A DNA stretch of 64,000 bases from JALZVT01 sp964611345 (GTDB lineage Bacteria; Pseudomonadota; Gammaproteobacteria; Pseudomonadales; Azotimanducaceae): positions 1 to 64,000 of the forward strand of contig CAZSYU010000010.1 in assembly GCA_964611345.1 (NCBI GenBank). The letters run 5' to 3'. Position 1 is the stretch's first letter, and the number at the start of each line of letters is the position of its first letter. Under the pieces are notes generated by a model, which saw only the letters and a list, made by a program, of their open reading frames with translations, made no database searches and was not told where the DNA came from. Below are positions 29,395-37,880 of this stretch, piece by piece. Both the position numbers and the translations under genes were made by a program.

Positions 29395-30243
29395 ATGCCA
29401 TATCGATTTTTTGCACGCCACACAAGACTGCTCTGCGCGACGCTCTGTACGATATTGGTTTCAGGCCACCTCAATGCAGAGGAATACACCGCCCCGCGCG
29501 GACCTGGCGGCAACCCGGATCTAAACGGTGTGTGGCAGGTGCTCAATCGCGCCAACTACGACATTGAACCCCACGCTGCGCGGGCAGCGCTTGCCACCGT
29601 AGAGGGCGACTTTGGCCCTGTGCCTGCGCCCGCAATCGTGGCGCTTGGTAGCGTGGGATCGGTACCAGGTGGCGCAGGCGTACTCGACGGGGAGCGCATT
29701 CCCTACACGCCTGCGGCGCTTACGAAAAAGCAGGACAACCAGGCCAACTGGCTCACCAAAGACCCGGAAATAAAGTGCTATCTGCCTGGCATACCGCGCG
29801 CCAACTACATGCCGTATCCATTTCAAATCGCGCAAAGTGCCAGCGCCATTCTGTTTAGCTACGAATACGCAGGGGCCGCGCGCAACATCTACCTGACAGA
29901 TCCGGGTGAAGCGCCGATTGATTCCTGGATGGGCCAGTCCTATGGCCGCTGGGAAGGCGAAACGCTGGTGATCGAGGTAACCGGGCAGAACGCCGAGACC
30001 TGGTTTGATCGCGCCGGTAACCACCACAGCGAGCAGCTAAAGGTGACTGAACGGTTCACGCCTACCGGGCCGGGTACGATGCGCTACGAGGCCAATATCG
30101 AAGACCCCGCCACCTTTACCGAGCCCTGGAGCATGAGCATGACGCTGTACAAGCGCGTAGGCAAAGACGCCCAGTTGCAGCAGTTTAAGTGCGTGGAGTT
30201 TGTCGAAGAACTGTTCTACGGCGAGTTGCGCAAGAAGAAGTGA
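29395..30243 (+). CDS. Secreted hypothetical protein, WEGETLVIE/LKVTERFT family
   Basis: A 282-aa exported protein with a signal peptide (LLCATLCTILVSGHLNAEE, cleavage near residue 28) and a good ribosome site (GAGGGTGA) before the ATG. The body opens with GGNPDLNGVWQVLN and ends with YGRWEGETLVIEVTGQN, LKVTERFTPTGPGTMRYE and the FTEPWSM segment. The same blocks occur in the protein at 36732-37778, so both belong to one family of unknown function, common in marine gammaproteobacteria as far as I recall. Thirteen bp downstream of the DUF3089 gene. Confidence 0.7.
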   Translation: MPYRFFARHTRLLCATLCTILVSGHLNAEEYTAPRGPGGNPDLNGVWQVLNRANYDIEPHAARAALATVEGDFGPVPAPAIVALGSVGSVPGGAGVLDGERIPYTPAALTKKQDNQANWLTKDPEIKCYLPGIPRANYMPYPFQIAQSASAILFSYEYAGAARNIYLTDPGEAPIDSWMGQSYGRWEGETLVIEVTGQNAETWFDRAGNHHSEQLKVTERFTPTGPGTMRYEANIEDPATFTEPWSMSMTLYKRVGKDAQLQQFKCVEFVEELFYGELRKKK

Positions 30244-30253
30244 AAGAAGCAAG

Positions 30254-30269
30254 CATGACATTTGTCATG
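30254..30269. promoter_or_regulatory. Palindromic operator upstream of the ABC/two-component operon
   Basis: CATGACATTTGTCATG is a perfect 7-bp inverted repeat with a 2-bp spacer, about 85 bp before the ABC ATPase ATG. It overlaps a TTGTCA (30262-30267) that could be a -35, with TATCCT at 30283-30288 as a poorly spaced -10. Such a dyad suits a dimeric NarL-type response regulator; the regulator encoded at the operon's end is the obvious candidate (inference). Confidence 0.5.
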
Positions 30270-30352
30270 TGAGTTTAGGGACTATCCTCAATTACGGTGC
30301 CTCTCCACATATGGTCTAGTTGATCTCAAGATCAAGAACCAACAGTGGCCGC

Positions 30353-31261
30353 ATGCCAAACGCATCTCCAGTCCTATCAGCCTCCAAACTGACCATATCC
30401 TTTGGCGATGTACAGGCACTCAACAGCCTTGAGCTTGACATCAATGCCGCGGAAGTCACTGCAATTCTCGGCAGCAATGGTGCCGGCAAGACTACTTTTA
30501 TCCGCTGCGCGCTCGGCCTGACCCGAGCCTCAGGCGGCACTCTCAGCCTGTTTGGCAGCAAACCCGGAACTCTTGCCGTACGCCGAAGAATCGGCGCGAT
30601 GCTGCAGGCGTCCGACCTGCCAGACTTATTAACAGTGCGCGAACAGATAACTCTGATGTCGAGTTACTACCCAAATTCGCAGCCCACAGATGACTTACTC
30701 ACGCTGTGTCAGCTGCATGGCTTGGCAGACAAACGCTACCAGACACTTTCTGGCGGTCAGAAACGTCAGGCTCAGTTTGCTCTAGCGATTGTTGGGAACC
30801 CTGACCTGATTTTTCTTGACGAACCGACAACCGGTCTGGACACCGATGCTCGAGAGAGACTTTGGGAACGAGTACGGTCGTTAACATCTGCAGGTACGGC
30901 AGTTGTGTTAACAACCCATTACCTGGAAGAAGCCGATGCACTTGCCGATCGAATTGTGTTGCTGCAAGACGGCCGAGTCGTTGCAGATGGCACCCCACAA
31001 GAGATTCGTAATTTTACGAGCGGCCAGCTAATCCGCTGCGTGAGCCCATTACCGCTAAACGTTCTGGCCGCGCTGCCAGGTGTTGTTCGGGCAGGACGGT
31101 CAGGTCGATTCATCGAGATGAGTACACGCTCCGCACCGGCAAGCCTAAAAGGTTTGCTCGAGCTCGATGCCAATCCCGCAGATCTAACAGTGACCAAACC
31201 AACCCTCGATGACGCCATGCGCGATCTTTCTACATCGAGAGAGACACAGAGAGCGACATAG
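30353..31261 (+). CDS. ABC transporter ATP-binding protein
   Basis: ATPase subunit of an ABC-2 type exporter, about 302 aa from the ATG at 30353 (frame open to 30320). Walker A GSNGAGKTTF, signature LSGGQKRQAQ, Walker B LIFLDEPTTGLD and switch histidine region LTTHYLEEAD are all present. The C-terminal about 80 residues form the accessory domain usual in drug/peptide exporters. First gene of a five-gene operon with a permease, amidohydrolase, sensor kinase and response regulator. Confidence 0.93.
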   Translation: MPNASPVLSASKLTISFGDVQALNSLELDINAAEVTAILGSNGAGKTTFIRCALGLTRASGGTLSLFGSKPGTLAVRRRIGAMLQASDLPDLLTVREQITLMSSYYPNSQPTDDLLTLCQLHGLADKRYQTLSGGQKRQAQFALAIVGNPDLIFLDEPTTGLDTDARERLWERVRSLTSAGTAVVLTTHYLEEADALADRIVLLQDGRVVADGTPQEIRNFTSGQLIRCVSPLPLNVLAALPGVVRAGRSGRFIEMSTRSAPASLKGLLELDANPADLTVTKPTLDDAMRDLSTSRETQRAT

Positions 31262-31264
31262 AGA

Positions 31265-32002
31265 ATGACAACAGCAGATGTATTTTTAAACGAGGCTGGC
31301 GCGGAAGTACTCAAATCTGCACGGGCACCAGAATTTATTCTACCCACACTGGTTATGCCTGTTGCCTTCTACACACTGTTCGCCGTGGTTCTTTCCAGAG
31401 ACAACGGCCAGGCCAACTATATGCTCGCGACATTCGGTATCTTCGCCGCGATGGGTCCAGCCATCTTTGGCTTTGGCGTGTCTGTCGCAACCGAACGGGA
31501 AAAAGGTTGGCTGGATTTAAAACGTGCAACACCTGCTCCAGCAGGCACATACATAGGCGCAAAACTGCTCGCGACCCTCATCTTCAGCGGCTTATCACTC
31601 GCTTTGTTGTATAGCATCGCAGGCTTTATCGCAGGGGTAGAGCTGCCGCGTTCTATATGGCTGGCCTTGCTCTCGGTACATCTGTTCGCCACGATTCCGC
31701 TTGCCATGATTGGTATGACGCTCGGCTTTATTATGAACAGCAATGGCGCTATCGCCGTTGCCAACATTCTGTTTTTAGGACTGTCCGCTCTGGGTGGGCT
31801 GTGGATCCCGATAGCGGCGTTCCCTACCGCAATGCAATCGATCGCCCTGGCGCTACCGTCGTATCACCTCGGTGAACTCGCTCTGGGAGTTAGTGGCGCC
31901 CCCGGTGACCACGACACAGTAGCAGCGCTGCAAACCACAATCCTCATGACGCTAGGCCTTGCGTTACTTACGCGCTTTGCCTGGTCGCGACAAAAATCCT
32001 AG
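31265..32002 (+). CDS. ABC-2 type transporter permease
   Basis: Integral membrane protein of 245 aa with about six hydrophobic helices, starting 3 bp after the ATPase gene. The pattern GVSVATEREKGWLDLKRATPAP before the third helix is the coupling segment of ABC-2 permeases, and PSYHLGELALG follows the last loop. It would pair with the ATPase in an exporter of lipids, peptides or antimicrobial compounds; the cargo is not evident. Confidence 0.9.
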   Translation: MTTADVFLNEAGAEVLKSARAPEFILPTLVMPVAFYTLFAVVLSRDNGQANYMLATFGIFAAMGPAIFGFGVSVATEREKGWLDLKRATPAPAGTYIGAKLLATLIFSGLSLALLYSIAGFIAGVELPRSIWLALLSVHLFATIPLAMIGMTLGFIMNSNGAIAVANILFLGLSALGGLWIPIAAFPTAMQSIALALPSYHLGELALGVSGAPGDHDTVAALQTTILMTLGLALLTRFAWSRQKS

Positions 32003-32021
32003 CACAGGTAGGTCTCAGACA

Positions 32022-33806
32022 ATGTTAAAGAACACTCTCTTGGGGGCGCTTGCGCTACTGGTAGCAATCTTCACTGGCTTGATTTTAATACTACCTACGC
32101 CAACTGCACTCGACACAGAAAGCGCCACAGACAACGACACCCTGCTAATCACCAACGCCCGTCTGTTTGACGGCAGAGCGGTGCTAGACAATGTCGATGT
32201 GCTGGTGGAAGGCCGCACCATCGCGGACATAGGTTCGAATCTCGCCGCACCCGAAGATGTCACCCGCCTGGAAGCAGCAGGCCTGACAATTTTACCTGGC
32301 CTGATCGATGCTCATACCCATACTTTCGGGACGGCGCTGGAGGATAGCCTGCGCTTTGGGGTCACCACCAACCTCGATATGTTCATGTCAGCAGATCTGA
32401 TGCAAAGCGCCAAGCCCGATCGAGATAACCCGGAAGTCGCAGACCGGGCTGATCTGTTTAGCGCAGGAACACTCGCCACCGTTGCAGGCGGCCATGGCAC
32501 ACAGTTCGGCTTCCCCATTGAAACTCTGGCGCAACCAGAAGATGCCGCAGATTGGGTCGAACGGCGTAAAGCGGAGGGTTCCGACTACATTAAACTGGTC
32601 TACATACCCAACCAGACGAGTATACCCAGCCTCGATTTGGCCACAGCCAGCGCCATCATTCTGGCCGCGCATAATGCTGGCTTGCTGGCTCTCGCGCACA
32701 TCTCAACAGAAGCAGCCGCATTGGATATGGTGAACGCGGGGATAGATGGTCTCGTGCATATATTTGCCGATCAGCCGGTTTCTGAGGCCTTCATTCGTCG
32801 CGCAATCGAGGCTGACATTTTCATCATACCGACGCTCACCACGCTCGCTGGCATCGATGAAGCCGGAGTGAATGCAGCTCTCGCTGAGGATTCGCGACTT
32901 GCGCCCTATTTGCGAGCAACGCAGACCACAAACCTTGCAAGGAGTTTTGGCGAGGGGTTAGCAGGATTTGATCTGTCCATCGCTCTCGCCAATACCGGCA
33001 AACTACAGGCCGCCGGGGTTACCATTCTCGCCGGATCGGATGCGCCAAATCCCGGCACAACCCACGGCGCGAGTTTGCATCACGAACTGGAACTGCTGGT
33101 GCGTGCCGGTCTGCCAAATCTGACCGCCTTGTCTGCCGCAACCGCAAACCCGGCCCAGAGATTTGACCTGGGCGAGCGCGGTTATCTGACACCTGGTGCA
33201 CCGGCGGACTTTCTCCTTGTCGCCGGCAATCCTCTGGAGAACATTGACAGCACGCGAGACATAGTTGCGCTCTACAAGAACGGCACAAAGGTAGTGCGAT
33301 CACTTGTTGATGGGGGAGTAAAATCACAGCTGTTGCAAGCCAGTCTCGGCACCTTCAACTCAGGACTCGATGCGCCTGAGGGTTTCGCCTGGACAAGTAC
33401 CGATGACCGTGTGATGGGTGGCAACTCAACTTCTAAAGTTGAGGCCAGCGGCGATGGGTATCTCAGCGTGCAAGCAAAGGTTGCAAGCGGTTTTGCGTTC
33501 CCCTGGGCAGGAGCCTCCCTCACTTTGCAGGATCAAACCACTGGTCCCGCCTCGCTCGCCGAATATTCAGAGCTTAGTTTCAGCATCAGAGGGTCAGCCG
33601 GCACTTATCGAGCAATGATGTTTGATACCGCAGCCGGTGTGCCACCAACCCAGAGTTTCTCAGTCAGCAAGGACTGGCAAACTGTCTCGCTTGCTCTTGC
33701 AGACTTTAGGGGCTTTTCGAGTAACCAATTTCAAGGTCTCGCGATTGTTGCTGGCCCAGGCAAAGGTGAGTTTCAATATCAGATCGATAATGTCACTCTG
33801 AACTAA
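32022..33806 (+). CDS. Exported amidohydrolase fused to a CIA30 domain
   Basis: A 594-aa protein with an N-terminal hydrophobic segment (LLGALALLVAIFTGLILIL), so membrane-anchored or exported. The amidohydrolase domain (about 45-430) shows metal motifs LIDAHTHTFG, YIKLVYI, LALAHIST, VHIFAD and the aspartate in GSDAPNPG, as in imidazolonepropionase-like enzymes. Residues about 445-594 match CIA30/NDUFAF1 (FAWTSTDDRVMGGNS, LSFSIRGSAGTYRAMMFD). The ATG at 32022 follows GGTAGGT. It lies between the ABC permease and the histidine kinase, which suggests it acts on, or is controlled by, the same signal molecule. Substrate unknown. Confidence 0.85.
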   Translation: MLKNTLLGALALLVAIFTGLILILPTPTALDTESATDNDTLLITNARLFDGRAVLDNVDVLVEGRTIADIGSNLAAPEDVTRLEAAGLTILPGLIDAHTHTFGTALEDSLRFGVTTNLDMFMSADLMQSAKPDRDNPEVADRADLFSAGTLATVAGGHGTQFGFPIETLAQPEDAADWVERRKAEGSDYIKLVYIPNQTSIPSLDLATASAIILAAHNAGLLALAHISTEAAALDMVNAGIDGLVHIFADQPVSEAFIRRAIEADIFIIPTLTTLAGIDEAGVNAALAEDSRLAPYLRATQTTNLARSFGEGLAGFDLSIALANTGKLQAAGVTILAGSDAPNPGTTHGASLHHELELLVRAGLPNLTALSAATANPAQRFDLGERGYLTPGAPADFLLVAGNPLENIDSTRDIVALYKNGTKVVRSLVDGGVKSQLLQASLGTFNSGLDAPEGFAWTSTDDRVMGGNSTSKVEASGDGYLSVQAKVASGFAFPWAGASLTLQDQTTGPASLAEYSELSFSIRGSAGTYRAMMFDTAAGVPPTQSFSVSKDWQTVSLALADFRGFSSNQFQGLAIVAGPGKGEFQYQIDNVTLN

Positions 33807-34936
33807 TGGCAACGAACACCTTACCCGATACGTCCGATACATCCGGCACCCCAAACCGGCAGACCACCTGGATGGAGCGTCCTGAGTTTCAGCTGGTGTA
33901 TCTGCCGTTCTATTTTATTCCGTGGTTCTTCGCTACACCAACGGCGATGGATGTCGGCGCGGCATTGCTCGCAGTCCTTTTATTTTGCCCGCTCTTTTTT
34001 CGAGCCTTTGGCCAAATTACACCCATCTATCTGCTGCACGCACTCGCTATCGAAGGCATAGCGTTGGCTGTAGGTCCTTTTAGTGGTATGGAGGGCACTT
34101 ACCACATCTACGCCGTATCTATTGCAGCATTCCAGCAAGATATTCGCCGCGCAATTGCCAGCGTCGTTGTGCTTAGTCTCGTTTACGCATTCTTCGCCCA
34201 TTTTGTTCTCGAGGCATCGCTGGCGCGAACAGGTTTCATTCTTTTCATGTCTGGCATAGTAGCTGCGACCTGTATCGCCGCCGCACAGTCCTGGATTGTG
34301 CAGGATGCACGCGAGCGCTCTCTAGTGCTCGATCGGCAGTTAGCGGCAGTTGAGGAGCGCGAGCGAATCGCTCGAGACCTGCATGACATACTGGGTCATA
34401 CCTTAACCATGGTAGCCGTGAAAGCGGACCTTGCGGAAAAACTGCTGGAAACAGACCCCGCGAGAGCTCGACAGGAAATAAGTGACATCCGGCTCTCGGC
34501 GCGTGACGCCCTGAATGACGTCCGCGATACGGTTAAAGGCATGACCGTGGTTAACGTTGCTGAAGAAATTGCCCGGGCACGTGACAGCCTCACCGCAATA
34601 GACATCGACTTTCACGTTTCAGGTGACGTACCCGACCTGCCACATCGAATGAACAAAGCAGTCGGGCTTGCCATTAGAGAGGCAGTAACCAACATCATCC
34701 GCCACTCGGAGGCTACCCAGGCACAGATTCAATTCGGCCCAGCCACTGAAGCCTTCCGGTTCAGCATTACGGATAACGGCAAGGGCACCCAACACAACGA
34801 AGTCTTCGAGCCAGGTACCGGGATGCAGAGTCTGACACGCAGAGTGGAAGCACTCGGAGGAACGACAGAGATCGACACTGGTGTCGGTACACGACTTGAA
34901 ATTTGCCTCCCACTCAACGACCAAGCTACCTCATGA
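33806..34936 (+). CDS. Sensor histidine kinase, DesK/LiaS type
   Basis: Membrane histidine kinase of 376 aa. Several hydrophobic helices fill residues 25-160 with little periplasmic sequence, typical of intramembrane-sensing kinases. A coiled coil leads to the HisKA_3 phosphorylation site ERERIARDLHDILGH, and the ATP-binding N box (REAVTNIIRHSEA) and G box (DNGKG, GTGMQSL) are intact. It starts on the last base of the amidohydrolase stop and overlaps the regulator gene (ATGA), so expression is tightly coupled. Confidence 0.92.
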   Translation: MATNTLPDTSDTSGTPNRQTTWMERPEFQLVYLPFYFIPWFFATPTAMDVGAALLAVLLFCPLFFRAFGQITPIYLLHALAIEGIALAVGPFSGMEGTYHIYAVSIAAFQQDIRRAIASVVVLSLVYAFFAHFVLEASLARTGFILFMSGIVAATCIAAAQSWIVQDARERSLVLDRQLAAVEERERIARDLHDILGHTLTMVAVKADLAEKLLETDPARARQEISDIRLSARDALNDVRDTVKGMTVVNVAEEIARARDSLTAIDIDFHVSGDVPDLPHRMNKAVGLAIREAVTNIIRHSEATQAQIQFGPATEAFRFSITDNGKGTQHNEVFEPGTGMQSLTRRVEALGGTTEIDTGVGTRLEICLPLNDQATS

Positions 34937-35535
34937 TTCGTATCCTGATTGCTGAGGATCAGTCACTACTGCGTGGTGCACTCGCCTCTTTGCTCGACCT
35001 AGAGTCAGACATATCCGTCGTTGCACAGGCAAGCGATGGCGTCGAAGCATTAGCTGCAGTCGAACGCTTGAAGCCAGATGTACTGGTGACGGATATCGAA
35101 ATGCCAGGCCTGACCGGCATCGAGCTTGCCGAACAAGTACAGCACAAAGTCCCTGCTACACGTGTGATGATCGTTACGACCTTCGATCGGCCGGGTTATC
35201 TCAAGCGAGCGATGAATGCCGGAGTTGTCGGTTATGTTCTGAAAGATGCGCCGAGTGATGAACTTGCAAACGCTATTCGCACCGTTGCGAGCGGCAAGCG
35301 CGCCGTCGCACCGGAGCTCGCAACCGCGGCCTGGGCAGCGAATGATCCGTTAAACGATCGAGAGCGAGAAATCCTGCGGCTGGCAGAAGCAGGAAAAACC
35401 AATCGGGATATTGGCGCCGAACTCCACCTGTCCACGGGCACCGTGCGCAACTACCTGGCATCAGCCACGCAAAAACTGGGAGCAACAAATCGCATCGAGG
35501 CATTCACCACGGCACGCAACAATGGTTGGCTATAA
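34933..35535 (+). CDS. NarL/LuxR-family response regulator
   Basis: DNA-binding partner of the kinase, 200 aa. The receiver has the acidic pair (IAEDQ), the acceptor aspartate in VLVTDIEMPGLTG, and the lysine in YVLKDAPSDEL. The C-terminal LuxR helix-turn-helix is LNDREREILRLAEAGKTN ... STGTVRNYLASATQKLG. The ATG at 34933 lies in the kinase stop (ATGA). It probably binds the palindrome at 30254-30269. Confidence 0.94.
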   Translation: MIRILIAEDQSLLRGALASLLDLESDISVVAQASDGVEALAAVERLKPDVLVTDIEMPGLTGIELAEQVQHKVPATRVMIVTTFDRPGYLKRAMNAGVVGYVLKDAPSDELANAIRTVASGKRAVAPELATAAWAANDPLNDREREILRLAEAGKTNRDIGAELHLSTGTVRNYLASATQKLGATNRIEAFTTARNNGWL

Positions 35536-35549
35536 CTACAGGTAGATAC

Positions 35550-35930
35550 CTAGTGAAGCGAGTCTGCGGAACTCCAATGCCAACCCAGGTCACCATGATC
35601 AACGTAGCCAAGCTTTGTATTCTGGCGGTTTAGCCCATCGACAAGCCGGGCATTAACACCCATACGCTCGCGAAACCCCTTATCTACCGCCGCCCAGTGA
35701 GTGGTACAGCCACAGTGTTTGCAGCGATGGAACTCAAGTACTCTGTTTTGCCAAATATAAACGTCGGTATCGTTCGAACCTTTATCAATGACCACATCGT
35801 CGCAGTGGTAGTACGCCCAGAGCACACCCAGCCGACGGCAGATTGAGCAATTACACTCGAACACCTCTGCGGGCTACTCCGCCAGCGTGAGTGCGACGGC
35901 GCCACAGTGACAAACAGCCTTAGTCGACAC
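35550..35930 (-). pseudogene. GFA/CENP-V-type zinc protein interrupted by in-frame amber codon
   Basis: Reading the minus strand from GTG 35930 gives VSTKAVCHCGAVALTLAE, then TAG (35874-35876), then in the same frame PAEVFECNCSICRRLG to the stop at 35550. Every zinc-ligand cysteine of the glutathione-dependent formaldehyde-activating (GFA) family is present: CHCG before the stop, CNCSIC and CKHCG after it. Only codon 19 is broken, so this is a recent nonsense mutation, a sequencing error, or a readthrough site. A shorter product could start at GTG 35864 but would lack the first cysteine pair. The GTG overlaps the stop of the methyltransferase gene. Confidence 0.8.
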
Positions 35931-36711
35931 AGCGTTTACGCAAATGCCAGACCTGCTCGCCCGGCCATTGTCTGGCCCATTCGGCACTGACAAAAAAGCT
36001 GAATCCCTCTGCACTCTCCGGGGCTTGCAGCTCCTGATAGCGCTCAACAACAAACCCGGTATGCTCGAATAATTGCATCCACTGCGCAACCGGCAGATTA
36101 AATTCCACCCCGCCAGGCTCTATCTCTACGTCACGCCAGTCGAGTTTGCCCATACCGAAGTAAGGTCGATGCAGCTGCGCATCGCAAGGTGCGCCACTTT
36201 GCGGGGCACAGAGCATAGAAAACGGATGAGTGCCAAGAAACACGAGCTTGCCGCCAGGCTTAAGCAACCGGTGCGCCTCAGGAATCCATAGCTGCGGGTC
36301 GCACCAGATCGCTGCCCCATATTCGCTTATCGCAAAGTCAAAGGAAGCATCGGCAAGCGGCACCGTCTCGGCGTTACCATAGAGCAATTCGAAGGGCATA
36401 GCGTGCTCTTGCATCAGCCGTTGTGCGGTTGCCAGTTGTTCCGCAGAGTTATCAATGCCTGTGGGTGTCGCGCCACGCCGCGCCATCCACGCACTGACAT
36501 AGCCCGTGCCGCAACCCAGCTCAATCGCTGTCATACCGGTCATGTCTTGCGGCAACAACTGCAGGTCGGCTTCGGGCAAAGACCAAATGCCCCAGGTGGG
36601 TTGGTCTGCCGCCCAGTTGCGTTCACCCGCCTCTACCCAATTATCGGCCCGTTCATCCCAATACTGACGGTTGGCCTGCACATGCTCCGGCAAGTCTGTC
36701 TGTGCAACCAT
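35920..36711 (-). CDS. Class I SAM-dependent methyltransferase
   Basis: Methyltransferase of 263 aa. Motif I is IELGCGTGYVSAW, followed by the acidic SAM-ribose position in PTGIDNSAEQL, motif II FDFAISEYGAAIW and motif III RLLKPGGKLVFLGTHPFSML. This resembles methyltransferase type 11 proteins acting on small molecules; the substrate is unknown. It lies 20 bp after the secreted-protein gene on the same strand and overlaps the broken GFA gene. Confidence 0.88.
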   Translation of the reverse strand: MVAQTDLPEHVQANRQYWDERADNWVEAGERNWAADQPTWGIWSLPEADLQLLPQDMTGMTAIELGCGTGYVSAWMARRGATPTGIDNSAEQLATAQRLMQEHAMPFELLYGNAETVPLADASFDFAISEYGAAIWCDPQLWIPEAHRLLKPGGKLVFLGTHPFSMLCAPQSGAPCDAQLHRPYFGMGKLDWRDVEIEPGGVEFNLPVAQWMQLFEHTGFVVERYQELQAPESAEGFSFFVSAEWARQWPGEQVWHLRKRCVD

Positions 36712-36731
36712 TGCTCTCTCTCGGTAAAAAT

Positions 36732-37778
36732 TCAGTCGCCGACGAATTCGGCCACTTTTTGAATGAAGGTCTGCTCTACGCCGTCTGCTTCTTCCCGACG
36801 AGCGCCAGCCAGAATGCCCGGCATGGCGTAATTGCCCTCGTGGCAGGCGTATTCGTAGATTTGCTCATCGTGTTTTCGAAACGGCAGCTCACCGCGCCAC
36901 ACTTCCGAATAAACATTGGGGTCGTCCATGGCGAACTCGTATTTGATGGCCTTGTCAGAAGTGCGCGTAAAACGTTCTGTCACCTTCAGTTCATCCGTTG
37001 CATAGATCAAGTGCTTGAGCGAGGCCCGAATACCCTGCCCCGGATGGAAGTTGGTAGTTTCAACGACCAGCGTATCGCCTTCCCACCAGCCAATAGAATC
37101 GCCTAACCATTTCTTCACGCTGGCTGGCGGGTGCGTGCTGTTTAACCGCACCGTGCGGACATCATGATTCATTTCCACCAATACCAGCACATGATCTTTG
37201 TTTTGCACAATCTGATAGTTGTTGTTGTACAGCACGGGCAACATTGGCGGACCACCCGTGGAGCCGAAGCCAACAATGCACCTTTCGCCCAGCGGGCGCA
37301 GTTCGGGGCCATCCATGCGCGTGAGTTGAATCAGATCCCGATAACGCCGATAAAATGCGGTCCATTTGTACGGGATCTGGCCGTCTTCTGGATGCACAAT
37401 AATCGACGACCGGTACTCGCCATCGACAACAGCGAGATTAGACCCCTCGTCCATCCAAAAGGTGTTGTAGCCACCCGGATCGGTAGACTCTGCGAGCTTG
37501 CCATCAACCTTCTCCGGCTCATCGTAACCCGCATAAAACTCATTGCGCGCGGCTACCATTGCACGCGCTTCGGTTTCGCTAAGCACAAGTGACTCGATAT
37601 CGTCTGGCCGCTCCAGCGTGGTAAAGGTGCCATTCGTCCAGGTGCCTTGCAGGTCAGGCTGGTCGTAGAAGGTGCGTGGCGTTTTGTAGGGCTCGGCCGC
37701 CCACAGCGACTGCCCCAGCGCCAGCAACCCCACAGCCAGAGCCAACTGAGTAAGAACATTATTTGCAGATTGCAGCAC
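36732..37778 (-). CDS. Secreted hypothetical protein, paralogue of the 29395-30243 product
   Basis: A 348-aa exported protein with a signal peptide (LTQLALAVGLLALGQSLWAAE; cleavage about residue 28). Shared blocks with the smaller protein at 29395-30243 are QPDLQGTWTNG, GWWEGDTLVVETTNF, ELKVTERFTRTSDKAIKYE and the DPNVYSEVW segment. It keeps an additional central region with IVHPEDGQIPY. Function unknown. Start is a GTG; 20 bp separate it from the methyltransferase gene. Confidence 0.7.
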   Translation of the reverse strand: MLQSANNVLTQLALAVGLLALGQSLWAAEPYKTPRTFYDQPDLQGTWTNGTFTTLERPDDIESLVLSETEARAMVAARNEFYAGYDEPEKVDGKLAESTDPGGYNTFWMDEGSNLAVVDGEYRSSIIVHPEDGQIPYKWTAFYRRYRDLIQLTRMDGPELRPLGERCIVGFGSTGGPPMLPVLYNNNYQIVQNKDHVLVLVEMNHDVRTVRLNSTHPPASVKKWLGDSIGWWEGDTLVVETTNFHPGQGIRASLKHLIYATDELKVTERFTRTSDKAIKYEFAMDDPNVYSEVWRGELPFRKHDEQIYEYACHEGNYAMPGILAGARREEADGVEQTFIQKVAEFVGD

Positions 37779-37822
37779 GGCCTACCCTCCCAAGATCAGC
37801 CCAGATAAAAAGGACAGCCCAC

Positions 37823-37854
37823 AAAAAAGGGGCCGAAGAAAACTCTTCGGCCCC
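37823..37854 (-). terminator. Rho-independent terminator of the rpsO-pnp transcript
   Basis: On the minus strand, GGGGCCGAAGA and TCTTCGGCCCC form a perfect 11-bp stem with a four-base loop, immediately followed by TTTTTT. It lies about 25 bp after the pnp stop and would end the whole rimP-to-pnp operon. Confidence 0.92.
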
Positions 37855-37880
37855 TAATCTAGCAGAATTTAGCTGCGCCG

